Shown: positions 1 to 12,837 of the stretch, in pieces | Numbering within the stretch: the first letter of the stretch is position 1 | Layout of the letters: the number at the start of each line of letters is the position of its first letter | Assembly (NCBI GenBank): GCA_015657535.1 | Contig: JADHZB010001593.1 | Coordinates: 62,001 to 126,000 of the forward strand | Length of the DNA stretch: 64,000 nt | DNA from: Nephromyces sp. MM_2019 | Taxonomy: Eukaryota; Apicomplexa; Aconoidasida; Nephromycida | Direction of reading: 5' to 3' | The notes under the pieces: generated by a model | Told to the model about the DNA's origin: nothing | The model's database searches: none | Seen by the model: only the letters and a program-made list of their open reading frames with translations | Program-made: the position numbers and the translations under genes

Positions 1-2503
1 TTCCACATGTAATCACAGAAGCATTTTCTCTTTTGTGCATAATACGTTTAAAGTACCAGTACCTGGTGAAATTCACCAGGAAATTCTGAAAATTTTTAAG
101 CGCTGTTCTCTTATTTTTGTAAGGATATTCTTGTCTGCATGACGCTTAAAAGTTGCACATGGTTGTTGTGGAGCCTTGGGCGCTAGATGCATTTTTCGTA
201 TCTGTTTGAACAGCATGAATTGCCACTATGATGTAGCTATAGACAAATTTCTAGGCAATTCATGCATACTTATGGCTTTGTAGGAGCGAGTATACATGGT
301 GCACGTGCCTCCGTGCATGCTGCTTCCCAGTCTAGTGTAGTGTATGCATCTACAGCAATGTAATAGATTCATCATTTTTCCGCAGATAACTTTAATACAG
401 CAGTTAGTGCGCTGCCCTTGAAATACACTGCCCTAATGTATGTTCCGAAATAATCATTAGGTGTGCTTTACTTTTTATTTTTTTCATCGCCGCTCCTGAT
501 TGTCGAGGTAAGCTTCTAGCAAAGCTAAAATTTAAAAATTTGAAAGCATTCGTTATATGTGCACGTCCCATTAGCTTCTTGCAGTCATTATACATGCTGA
601 CCCGATCAATATTATTTACCAGGTATATAGAATATCAGTACCAGCCACAAAATTCGAAAAAAACGTGTATATAAAGCTCATGCTATAATCAAGGAAGACG
701 TTGACGGTCACAACCGTTCTGTATATAATGGATTGAAGTGAAATATATTATTAAAAATACAAAAACTGAGTTTAAACTTAATCATCTTACTTATTATAAA
801 TTAGGAAGCCTACAGATATAGGAAAAATAAAAAAGATGCCATAAAGAGATCCAAATAAATTTACCACCTTAAGAAAAGTTAGTGCGCGATTTGGTGCAGA
901 CACTAGCGCACGCTGCGCAGCTTTAAATCGCATGATTTATAACTCATAGCACTAAAAAAATAAGCAACTATAGAATGAGCATGCTATTTCTCCTTCGAAA
1001 GGCAATTGCAGCAAAACAGATTTGCTATAAAATTAAAATTGGGCGCAAGAAATATGGGGACATCGTAGGAAATAATATCCTATTCCAGACGGGAAAGAAT
1101 CGAATGCATATATGTTAAGCTTGCAAAAATAGCTTCGTCTTCATGGATTGAAAGATAAATTCGCACAGAATGTTCCTACATGAGAATAGGTGCTTTAATA
1201 AATATAAATGGGAAAGTAAAGTGCAGCACTTTCGTAGGAAAAACAGGCATACCTGAGATTAAAACAGCCTAAAGATGATTACCTGCCATACATGCTCGTA
1301 CCTAAATTCATAATAGCGCACGAGCTTATAGGTTAAAGGTTAATAAAAGACCTTGCATGCAGCCTTTAGATTGAAATTGAAAAAGGAGCTCACCACGTGT
1401 TCCTATTTCTGCACATCCGCACGACAAATAAGAAAAACCAAGAAATCAAGGCAGGCAAAACATGATTCCAGGAAACCAAAAGCTTTTAATGCTTGCTCCA
1501 TGGCTAAGCTGATGTAGCTAGAGCAAGAACACTTAATACTACATTGCACTTTAAGAATCCTATTAACCAAAAAGCGGAGACAACTGAAAGGAAAAACAAG
1601 TAAAATTTTGTTTTCAGGTATACAAATATATTTATAAGCGCTAACTTTCTATAAGTAGTCTTATTTTAACAAGGGAAGTACTCCATAAGAAAAATAGAAA
1701 AATTTCCAAATCCACATGTAAAAATTATAAACTTCGTGGCTGGAAAAAGGGTTCACTGAAAGGCCTTTGAGATATATGTCTCTTGCGATGAAAAGGGCAA
1801 CTGCTCCTAGTATACTTCTCGTCAATGGACGCAAGGGACGGTACTGAGCGAAGATATATTTTAAAAATATTATCAGGCAATGCAGTTTAACGAGTTACAT
1901 GATGAATGATGCCACCTTCTCTATAAACAACGGTACGCCGTTGCCCTCCAAATGAAGACATGATAAATCGTCTAGGAAAAGTGAACATATACAAATAAAA
2001 TAAAAAAAATCAAGTCATATAAAGATTTAAACCACTATATGAACTAGATTTGTAGTACTCTGCTTGGTAATAAATATCAAAGTTCAATATGGAAAGCAGT
2101 ACGCAACTCCGGCCCCGCTAGCAATGATATAATTGCAGTAAAAATCTGGTTTTGTAATAACTGATCAATGCCTGAACTAGTATAATCTCGGTAGCTTCGA
2201 TATCTTAGTTTTATTAGCCATGATTCCCTCTTGCAGTGAACAAATATCCAGCATTTTTTAAGAATTAAGAACTGAATATATTGCTATTGTAGATAATACA
2301 ATTCATATCGCAGCGACTATTACAGCTAGAAAATCCCCTTCATCTTAACTAATGCACGCAACATCATTGGCTTTTATACTAACCAATTCAGGCATGATCA
2401 GCATGAGTACTATGGAAGATACGATGAGCGCAATAAAAATTTCTTCTGTGTGAATATTACCCACAGAAACAAAGACACTTTTTTTCATTTTACCTTGTCT
2501 AAT
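1..2503. other. AT-rich stretch with no supported gene
   Basis: Both strands were read. Only short ORFs without protein-like composition or convincing splice sites were found. There is an eight-base C run near 2581. The right edge is the last exon of the minus-strand phytyltransferase gene, so its 3' UTR probably begins here. Confidence 0.5.
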
Positions 2504-5500
2504 CTAATCATTAGAAATGTACAATATGTAGAAGTGCCACCAAAATTCCATCAGCTAAGCTAAAAAGTCTTGCTTCAACCCCCCCCCTTACCTTTATAAA
2601 ACACCCCTGAAGGTGATGACTAGCTGCTCGGGTAAAAGCAGCTCCAAGGTTAGCCAGCGATTTGACATAGTGACTTGCTTTTTTAAGTAAATTCCTAGTG
2701 GGGGTCACGGTACTAGAGATATTTAGATGCCGAAACGCAGATTGAAATATCACAATACCTGGAAATGGAGGAAATGCTTTCAATTGATACGCTGACAACA
2801 AATATGCTAATATTAAGCTTTTTAATAAGCTTGGAAAAACATTTATTGGTACCCCAACAAAACTCTCTACTTTTCCTTGGAAAAAATCAGATTAAAAAGC
2901 CGATTGTGGGCTTAACACATATAATAGGCTCACAGAAGAACATCCAGGGTAACCACGGCAAAGAACAAAATCAGCTCCCCAACGTTTTTCTTTGTTTAGA
3001 CTTTTATGCGTCATGAAAAACGATTAAAAAAGCCTTGGTCTCAAGACCAATCACGTTATGGGGAAACACTTTTTTTTCCAAGTGATGTGACACCGGCAAG
3101 TAAGAAAAGTAACAACGGAAGGACTCTTAAAAGAATTTGTGCATGACTTATGAAGAATTCGCATACCAACTCCCCTACGGCTCACCTGTGGTAACAAACA
3201 GTGCCGCAAGAGTATTGCGGCAGAAGCCAAACATTATTTTAGGCCCCAAAGTCACGGAAAAATTGCGAATACCAAATTTCATATCCCCCTGCAAAATAAG
3301 TTAATTGGTGTTAAATTTCGAAGAAATGTCCAAAAAAATTTTCTGCTTTAAAAAACACACAAATGTGTAGCGCTTTTAGGTTTTTTTGAGCAGCTTTAAG
3401 AAAAAATAGAGCAAGTGCAAAAAGGCACTGTTTTTGTCTCTTTTTTTTCAGCTTCAAACAAAAAAAGTAAACCAATGTCTTAAAATTTTTCAAAATTTTC
3501 ACCTAAATACATAGGAAATAGAGATGTTGGTAATTAAATGAAATTAATAGTTCAACTTAAAAAGTTTTTGTTTTTTGAGCTCTTTAATTGTTCTTCAGCA
3601 TACTGGTACAAATTAGGAATAAATTTTAATGGAATTCCTATTTTCGACCAATTAATAAGCTTTAAAAGGACATAAATACCTAAAAAATAAGCGCAAAAAG
3701 ATCAAACTGATGGGCTTGTCAGTGCTAGGACTTGCTTCAGAATCACTATGTAAATTATTCTAGTGGAAAAAAAAGTCCCCCCTCATGACTACATCAACCC
3801 TGTTTGACTACAATACTTTATGTTGCTGAAGCTAATTGACGTAGGTAGCATATTTTAAACTACAAAAAAAAAAGTATACACAAGCAGGATGCAGGTACTT
3901 ACTATGTCACTAGTTACCATGATATATCTATCACATGTGGATCACTGCAATTTTACCTTTATATCCGGGACATCTTTCATAAGGGCAATTACCATGCTAA
4001 AAATGGTAAAGAATAGCGAAGAAAACACAGCTTTTCTGTCCTGAGAAAAAAAAAGTTACTGGCTTACTAGCTTATATAAACATGGCGGGGATAGAAACCA
4101 AAATCATAAAGAAATCCTAGTGTCCCCAAAACAAAAATGTTTGGGCATGAAAAAGAAAGGAAATTATAGCGACAAACCAAATAACATACAAATTATTAGG
4201 GAAAAAACTGCTTGCTTAATGATGAAACTGAAGATACAATTTTTGAGCCATGCAAATATTTTTTTTTTGTAATATTACGTTTGATTAGAAATGAAAATCA
4301 TCAAAAATGGTTCAAAACAGGGGTAAAAAGTAGCCTCTAAAAAAGCAAAAAAAAGCTTGTTATTAACTAATACGAGTCAAAGATAAGCATAAACTCTACT
4401 ATCTTGAAAAAATAGAGCTATTCAAAGATAAGCGCAAACTATAGTTTTTTAAAAGCTTTGCTCTTTTAATACAAATTCCTTATGTTAAGCATAATAGCTA
4501 GCTAAATATCCTTCGTAACGAGAAACCCTTATTATTCCCGTACGTAGAATAATTAATACCTCCACCAGAGATTGCAGCGAAAGCACGCTGGTCAAATTCG
4601 CCGTGGAGCCATATTGAAGTGCATGCTTATAAAAGCATAAATTAACCAAAGCTCCTCGAACTGCTACTATGCAGAAGGCTGCAGGTATTGGCCATCTTTT
4701 GAGACGGAAAGGAGGTATTGAATAAACCGAGCCTAATGTAAAGCTTAAAAGGAGTGCCATCCTGAAGAAGGAAGTTCTCAAGCATTTTGCTATAAGGTAC
4801 TGTGGTTTCTAGATGCATGATCACCAAAAAAATGATTGAACTTTTTTGGGCTTAGGTACCTTTCGGGTTTCATATATTAAAAATCCCCATGGAACATCGC
4901 TAATCAAAAACGCTACTATGACATCAGCCTTGCATCTGTGCAAAGCCAATTCCATACTTAAATCTATATAGCAAAAAAAACTGCTTATCTAGGCCATATT
5001 AACGCAAAAGTCTTTAAAATAGGGGTAATAAATTTCCTTTAGCAGCTTATCAAATTCAGTACAAGCATAAAAAGGATTGAGCTGCGTGAAATCATAACCA
5101 AATGTTAGATGAAGGGCGCCATTGGAAATCTACATACTATTTAGAACTATGAGATTCAAACCCTTTGGATTTTTTAAAGAATAAATTTCGACATAAAAAA
5201 TAGATTTCACGAATTTGCATGTATTTACTACATTCCTCACAAATTAGAGAATAAAATAATCCATGGTCTAGATTCAACTCGCACAGTGTTCCGCTGCTTC
5301 ATCTTTTTAAAATCATCAGGAATTTCCCCTAGTATAATCTTTTTAATAGATTCATTTATATATTGTTTAAACAAAAAAAAAGGAATAAAATTTCAAGATA
5401 AAACCTTTTATTACTTCAAAGCTGGAGTCACAAAAGTGCTACTTCCAAGAAAGCCAAAACCCGCAGAAATGAGCAGACTAGAGAGAGCAAGCCATGTCGC

Positions 5501-8500
5501 CTTCTTTCGGCTAAGTAAGCCAGCCGGGATTGGTAAGTATGGTTTATTAATCCTGTCTATATTAACATCTGATACCTGGTTAATTCCTAACAAAAATAGG
5601 TTTAAAAAATTGATAAAAAGCATGGTTTTAGGCAGAAAAAACATTTAAAACAAAGTGCAACTACAGCAGCAGAGATTATAGCTTTGTCAATTTACAAAGC
5701 AGGAGCACTATTACTTTTAAAAGTAGTTTAGCAGCTTCTACAAAATATAAAGCAACTCTATAATGCATATTTTATAATGTTTTCAAAAAGTATCCAAGGG
5801 TATTGCAGGTTTTCAAATTCCTGAATCTGCAAAAAATTTAACTAAATGGGCTTCACAAGGAATTTCGCTGTTAATTTTAAAAACATCAGCAGAATTATTA
5901 ATACGGAAAAAAATATCTTGTGGTATTTTTTTTACTATAATCAAATTTTTAAGAAGCGTACAACTTTTTTTCCTTATAGTCCTGGGTTTATATCTGATTT
6001 TGATCCAGGAATAACTAGTCCTTGTATTGATCTTAATAGTAGATTTTTTATGTTATTTACGCAACGAAGAATTACTGGTACAGAGTTCGCTTGTTAAAAA
6101 CAAAAATTCAAAATTAATAGAGACCTCAAAGACCTGCTAAAAAAATTTAACATGATTTTACTTACTTAAAAGCCACAAAGCGTTTTGTAATGCAATGAAA
6201 AAGATTTTCTTTTACAAGAAGAATTGATATCTATTTTTAAAGAACAAAACCATGAATATCAACAAGCAATTCTTGTGTCTCGAATTGAAACTTGACTTTA
6301 ACATTTTCTGTCGATATCAGATATCATTAATACTTTATAGAACAAAAAATGCTATAGTGAAATTTTTTTCAAATTAACCCCGGACTAAAAAGGATTGCTA
6401 ATTGTATGCTAAATCAATTAATGATGCCTTGCATCAGTACTTTGCACCTAAACAATTTTACTTTTGCTATACTAAAAATATTTCCTAATTGCTCCATTTA
6501 TGCTGAAAAGCAAAAAAATATTCATAGGAATTTATCAGACGATATATGCTAACCTGTAACGTATACGTTCATGGCTAAGCTTGGTACCAAAGCTGTAAAA
6601 TAACTTTTGAAAAACAATTCCGGATTAGAGAGAATTTTGCTGTTTGGGACCGCGAGAAGATGCATGGAAAAAACTGAAATTATAGTCCCTAAAAGGGTAT
6701 GAGGTCTTCCGAACTCCCAAATCACATTCAAAAGGTTCGTAAATTTTCTTAGCTTCTGCCTTTTAGACCTACTTAAAGGTGGATTCAGAGCTGAAAAGAT
6801 GATATTGCAAAAGAGTTTTAATCTTAAAGCATCAAGACCATTCAAATGAACTCAAAGAAGTGAAAAAATGCCATTTTGAATGATAAACGATACATAGATT
6901 AACGCAGAATCTAATACAAGGCAGTGAGTGCTTTAAAGAAACCGAATTTCACGCGGCACTGCACTTTGCAAGCATTTCGTGAAACTGCTTTCTTACTCGG
7001 TACCATTCACAAGAGCTAGTGATCTCAATGTAGCTTCATATTGCTAAGAATACTATGTCATACTTTTCCAGGCGACTTAAACAAGCGTTGCTAGCGCCAA
7101 AGCTTATTGAAATCAAAATGGTCAAGATGAACTTACTATTACCAAGACACTTTTCTCCATGTAGCTGAGCTATGGAAGCCCGAAAAATCAAAGGAATTCA
7201 TTGAAATTGACCGTACGGTATACATTGATACTATACAAAGCAAAGGCAGCATCCTTTTTCTGCAAGTCTTTCCAGAGCTGCGTGAGCTATACAATATCCC
7301 AGCGAAGGCGCTTAGAATATCGTTCACATAAAAATGATATATAAAAGAAGCTAGAAATAATTAGCACACGATCTCGTCATAGCTCTGCGAGTAATTCTTG
7401 ATATGTGGAATAATTAAAATTTTTCCTCGCTTTTTCTACCGAGCATATCTCCTGTGTTCTTTTTCGGAATTGCTATTCAAAGCCGCTTACTCTAGATAGA
7501 GTGACTGCTAGATTTATATGGCATATTCTAACCTTGGTTGAAGTTTAATTCTCCTAATTTACACATCAGTAAGTGCTTCATTGCGTATAAAAGTCAGTAA
7601 GGAAAAAGCAATTTTGCTAGCATAAACCTCACGAGTAAAATTTACAAAAGTTATTTTCAAAAAATAACTTTATCAAATCAGATTAAAAGAAATTTTCAGA
7701 TAAATCAAGTAAACTATACTACAAAGCCTTTGAAAATTCGCGTTAAAACAGAGCAAGCAATATTATCGGCCAGCAAATAAAAAATAATTTTCTATAATCG
7801 AAGTCTGGGTGATAGCAGAAGAGCACTTCCGACCACATACTATAACTAATGAAAAATCCACCAAAATGCCAGAGGCATATAAAATTCGCATACCTTGGTG
7901 ATTAGAATCCTTGGCAAGCAATGCGCAGGCTCTTAATCTATCGGTACTGGTATTAAAAATGGCTTCAAATCCGTGATTATTTTCCAGATTCCACGTTCCT
8001 CGGAATCCGAAGCTCTTTAATGTCAAAGGAGAGCTTCTGTGCATGGACTGTTTTTTCTCATATCCAAGAACGTCTTTGAGTACACCTCTATCATGCGGCT
8101 TCCGATAACCTCCAATGAAATTCGTAGTTCCCTCATAATAAGATCCTTTTCTGAGACTTGAATTCATACAACTTACAAAGCTGTCATGCCCGTTGGTAAT
8201 AGGATCTTTAGCGTTTATCGAAGGACCGCCGTACTTACTCCAAGCTTTATTCATTATAAGATTAAGGGGTAATTTTTCATGTTGTCCAAGCGTAACTGCA
8301 TGGTCCGCAGTAACAACATAACTAGACATTAAAAAAAAATAAACAAGTATTGGCTTCAAATACATCATGGGATACCTTTCCTTAGTCGGGACCGATACCA
8401 TCAATTTCGGGGGCACAAATTTTGGATTTGTATCATTTGAAAAAGTTGAAGATAATGAAAAAGAATGATTGCGTACAATATGGCTGCGAGAAAAAAATCT

Positions 8501-8518
8501 TCTGCAACTTAATGACAT
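2504..8518 (-). CDS. Homogentisate phytyltransferase (VTE2/HPT-like UbiA prenyltransferase), multi-exon
   Basis: UbiA-family membrane enzyme that joins a prenyl chain to homogentisate, the committed step of tocopherol synthesis in plastids. Exons read on the minus strand: 8518-7894, 6790-6554, 5586-5415, 4761 to about 4566, 4040-3957, 3288-3186, 2758 to about 2709, and 2554-2504 (TAG stop). Phases agree at nearly every junction. Diagnostic motifs in order: EFGRPHTLLGT; the first Asp motif NQVSDVNIDRINKPYLP; GSVYSIPPFRLKR followed by CIVAVRG; the second Asp motif KDVPDIKGD, which is split by an intron; then FGIRNFSVTLG. The last exon reads LMEFWWHFYILYISND and aligns with the plant C-terminus MFIWKLFYAEY. 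About 20 residues of the family are missing between FVTT and IVIFQ, so a small exon may be unseen, and the donors near 4566 and 2709 are ambiguous. HPT is favoured over the solanesyl (HST) paralogue by the sequence after the second motif. The 5' exon is an inference, listed separately. Confidence 0.85.
7894..8518 (-). CDS. Candidate 5' exon of the phytyltransferase gene: signal peptide plus leader
   Basis: An open frame of 208 codons ends at a good donor (CAAG|GTATGC) in phase 1, which matches the acceptor of the first recognisable HPT exon at 6790. At residue 51 it contains MMYLKPILVYFFLMSSYVV followed by TADHA, a textbook signal peptide if translation starts there. The next 135 or so residues are Ser/Asn/Lys/Arg-rich and could be a transit peptide. 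The part before residue 51 also has an acceptor-like sequence just upstream (TTTTCAG at about 8558), so the ATG at 8518 may be internal or in the UTR. Alternatively this is a separate small secreted-protein gene. The join rests on phase and orientation only. Confidence 0.5.
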
Positions 8519-8717
8519 TTTGGACGACTGTGCACTTTGTTGTCTACTCTTTGGGATAACTGAAAATTAGAAATAAGTTACGATCCAAGCAGACAGTATA
8601 CCATTCAGACCAGTATTGGAAGAATATTGAAAAGGAATAGAGTCAACTACACGCGCATTAATAAGGGTCGTCCCATGAAATGGAGTCCTCTCCCGCATTT
8701 TCCGATTGATTAGTGTT

Positions 8718-9047
8718 TCAAACTGCAAGCTTGTGATTAAAATTTTTTTTCATCATAAACTTAAAAATTGTTTTTTGACATCCGAGCCGGTTATTGATAT
8801 AGCAAGGCACCACAATATTCGAACGCCTAATCGATTTTTTTAATATGCCGGCCCGGTGTGATTTAATGAAACTAATAATTTGAAATATTCCAAAATTATT
8901 TCTATCCACGCTGCGAGTACCGGAGTTTCGGTCGATTTGAAAGCAGAAAGTATCCGTAAAAATTAATAACTCAGCTGCTACTTGAGAAGGATTTAGGCTA
9001 AAAAGATGGGAAGATTTCCACCGATAATCGCCAGATGAAAAGGACAA
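8718..9047 (-). other. Open frame upstream of the phytyltransferase gene, unassigned
   Basis: A 110-codon open frame with no ATG at its left edge (it begins at a TTG) but with an acceptor-like TGCTTTCAG just upstream. Composition is mixed and protein-like (SHLFSLNPSQVAAELLIF). It could be an exon of the phytyltransferase transcript, an exon of another minus-strand gene, or chance. No family recognised. Confidence 0.2.
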
Positions 9048-9059
9048 TAAACTGAAAGC

Positions 9060-11280
9060 AGGTTTTCCCTATAACTTTATAGTCCCCAGCATTTCAGCAA
9101 GCTCTTTGAAATAAAAAAGTTTTCTTGGGAGTAATGACAGGATTTTTTAGCTAGTGGTCCAATATTTCTTGCATGTACAAAAAAAAGTTCCATAGAAAGC
9201 CTCAACTAGACATTAGCTGCTTTTGGAGGCCAAAAAAAGTATTGTCTCATTGCAGCACAATCTCGAAGACTACGCACACCCTGCCCAGCATAACCTAATG
9301 TAACAGGTGGAAAGCATTGCATATGCCTAAACGAGGTATACGCACGTGGTTTCTGTTGTGCCTTTTTAACTGGCAGGCTACGTCTTGGCGAGCTTCCACT
9401 TCCTATCCATGCATCTATGGCGCATATACACAATGAACGCGCAGGGAGAACCGAAGAGTAGTACCACTATTTCATGCGCAATTCGCATGATATATATGCA
9501 CGAGCACCAGTCTCGACTTCTAATATATGAAATCTTGTGTGCGTTTGCGGCTTTGTGAAACTTCCTTCGCTGTGAATAGACTCAACAGAAAATGAAAAAC
9601 CTTGCAGGACCGTGTAATTATCTTTAAGTAGTTGTCCCAACTACCAACCACTTTATTAAAACCTATCAATATCGGATATACAATATATTTTCCATGAAAA
9701 GGTGAAATGGAAGATTTTTTTTTCTTCATTTATTATGCAAGCTAAGACACATAATAATTACACTGAGTCAAGTTGGAAGCACAACTTTTCACGCTGATAG
9801 TTCTCTGATTGGTTCGCCGGTTTAGCGTCAGTGTTAACGCTCTGCAACACGAAATCTAACCCCGTAATTAGGAGGTACTAAAATCGTCATAAAGGGCGAT
9901 AAAATTGTTAATCCCCATGCAGCTGAGGGCAAGCTATACCCCTGACTTCAAAGGCTTTTTAAGGCTGAAATAACTGATGACGAATAAAGAATGATTTACT
10001 TGAAGAGATGCTTCTTTGGCTTATTCACTTTAATACTTTATAATTTACCAGGCCATCCAGCTAAGATTGAAAGTTTTAATATTGATTCCAAAGAATATCG
10101 CGACAGAACATGATTTGTGAACTGAGAGACTTTAGACCTGAATACACGTAGAAATTATTTCTAATGAACTCGCAATGTGAAAGGCCGGCGAAAGCACTTA
10201 CTGGTGTACTGATAAACAGAACTACTGGAATAAGATAACGTGTTGTGTGTAGTTTTTTGCATTATGCGATATTCAGTTTCATATCTTGTAGATATTTTTC
10301 CAGCAGGTGAGCTATTCAATGATAATACCGTTCGAATAGTTAAGCTGGATTTACTAATGTACTAAGGTCTGCATTTTGAATTCTGCTCGGAATTTTGCAT
10401 ACCTAAAACGAAATTAGTGACAGATGCAGGCTTATAGACAAATTCGGTAGGGTGAATTTTGTCTGTACGATTAGGTACTGTGGGATTGAATTGAACCACT
10501 TATGGGATTATCGATCATTAGCAGCAACCTCACCTCATCTTGAGAAGCTTATGTTTGGTGATAAATCAGACTCGGTTTTCCTAAAGATTATTTTACTGTG
10601 CACCAGAAAGAAGACATGCCAGTTAGAAGCTTCAACCATTCGCCGCAATTTAATGAGCCACGAAATTAGAGCATACTACACGTTCACTAAATACCTTCTA
10701 ACAGCCGAGCTCCGACCTCTTATCTCAATTTAATGAGTCACAAAATTAAATGATAATGCACCTTCATGAAACTCGCTCTCTCAACCGTTAATTACGTCGT
10801 GCTGGTTGTCATTCTCGGTTATTATAATTTCTTAATCAGAAATTAGCATGTTTAAATACTAGTCCAAGCTCCGCTCTTATCCAGCAAGTCTCACACTCCT
10901 GAGTTCGATAGACACATCTCATGCACCCAATCTTATTCTGAGTTATTCCGGAATATTTTTTGAAATGTAGCATATCGTCCGTTTAGGCGTCTAAAGACCC
11001 GCATCATCCAATATACCAACTCTCAGTCAATTGTCATGATATGGTGAACAAGTGGCGTGAAGGAGCTTCGAAGCAATTCTTATACTTAGCAATGAGCTTG
11101 ATGTCTCACTTGCTTTTGGTACGACAGTGATTAGCTACTGCTACTGGTCTGTGGTTCGGTCAAGAAACAAGTGGAACCCGGAACCACACTACTACTGTAG
11201 CGAGAATAGCTGCTGTTTTGCGAGATTATATTTGGGATCTTGTTAGAAAAGGATTTTTTCAAGTTGCCTGCCCAGCTAAG
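9060..11280. other. Intergenic, no supported gene
   Basis: No exon chain was found. A word of about 20 bases (CAATTTAATGAGYCACRAAA) occurs twice, at about 10651 and 10727, as a weak direct repeat. Confidence 0.4.
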
Positions 11281-11289
11281 TAGCATAGG

Positions 11290-12837
11290 ATGGCCGTAAT
11301 ATCAGTTCTAATCTTGCTTTTATTGCTTCCGTTTGTTTACGAGTTTGATGACGGGAAACACCTCTGTATGCACAGGGATTCCTCCAATGTGGATGCACAA
11401 CCAAAGTTCAGCTGGAATACATCCACTTTAAAACATGAAAATACGGGTACATTAAACATGATTTGCTTGCTATATAATCCGATACAATGTTCTTGCCTAC
11501 AAGCCTCCATGATAGCTGTGATTTATACTTTTACTTTACAAGTATATTTATGTACCTCATCCAATTTGGACTTCCAGTTTTAAACTTTCCATCGTAGCTC
11601 TCATTACCTTCATTATCTTTAACTGAACGAGATTTATATAGTTTGAAGACTTTGCTTCCGAGCAGTCTCAGTGAGCATATTTGCTGTTTCTCTTTTACAA
11701 AGGATTAACAGTTATTGCCTGTATGCTTCTCGAAACAGGCGCATAAATTTATTCATAGAGCAGTAGTCTTGGTGCTATATTGAAACCACTGCACATTAAA
11801 GTAGGGAAAGAAGCTTTCCAAGTAGAAGTGGAGGCTTATCGAGTTTGCCGAAATACTAACAAACACTCACGACCACACTTATAAGAGGAGGAGATTTCGC
11901 CCAGATATCACAATTTCTTCTAGCGAAACCATGATAGGAAGTTTCCATCGATTATTGCAAGAGTTTTGAAGTGAAAAATAATTGAAAAGGAATAATACCC
12001 AATCTCGGCTTAGCATGAGCAATTGAAGGTGGATATACTGGTGGTGACTATTGATGAAAAGGGACTTCGCCGCCTGTGTACATGAAATGCTATGAAATCA
12101 ATGTGTACCAATTGGGAAGCTTTCGAGCGCTCAGGCAGTTTATTTCGGATAAATACATAGGGTTTTACTAAATCATTTTCTACTACATAGTGCAAGCCAT
12201 ACAAGCGCTGATGCGATTTTCTTGCCGGAGCACATCTTAAGCCCATTTAGAGCGTGCTTATGCTGGGGTTACGCGCACATTTTTTGTGAAAAGTATGAAG
12301 GTGTGCCAGTCGTTTTTTTTAGCGGTCTAGAATGAGTGGTACCACCACTGTATTGCTTATTCGCTTTGATTTTGCTTCGTGTCTTCCCCCTCTTGGTGAA
12401 ATCTTTCATTTCTGCTGCACCAGAAAATTTTTTTTGGCACTCAAAAAAAAATATTAAATTCTGGCTTCTCAATGCATACACCTATAGACAGCTTTTAGGT
12501 ACTTATGGCTTCTCTCCTGTGTGCTATTTTTTAAGGTGCTAATATCGCTCGATGATGCGCTTCACATATATCCAAATTTTTTTTTGGCGTTTTCGGTATC
12601 ATTTTGTTAATTTAGCTTTAAGAGGTATGGTGGCTCCTTTGGTGGTATCAATAACTATACACCAATAAACCTTGTGGAACCCTATTAATCCTCTTATTTT
12701 GGAATGCAGGTGGAAAGGCTTGCTTAAGCGATATTGTCGAATACGCCAATGCATTGAGAGCGGGTGAAGACAAGCTGGTTGACACTGATGTTAGCGTTTC
12801 TTATCTTTACTTTTGCAAAGTATCAGTTTGCAGTTAA
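11290..12837 (+). CDS. Candidate two-exon gene for a small secreted protein (94 residues)
   Basis: Exon 1 is 11290-11446, from an ATG to ACGG|GTACAT. Exon 2 is 12710-12837, from TTGGAATGCAG to a TAA stop. The phases fit (1 then 2). The N-terminus MAVISVLILLLLLPFVYEF is a strong signal peptide. The mature part is hydrophilic and has four Cys residues: one in GKHLCMHRDSS and three in the second exon, which reads GGKACLSDIVEYANALRAG and ends YFCKVSVCS. No family recognised. The second exon is clearly protein-like; joining it to this first exon is inferred from phase alone, across a 1.26-kb intron that holds antisense ORFs at 12010-12246 and 12269-12481. Confidence 0.42.

Noticed and set aside
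12010..12246. 78-codon minus frame, fairly protein-like (VVENDLVKPYVFIRNKLPE)
   Set aside because: No neighbouring minus exon could be joined and it lies inside the candidate intron of the secreted-protein gene; kept only as a possibility.
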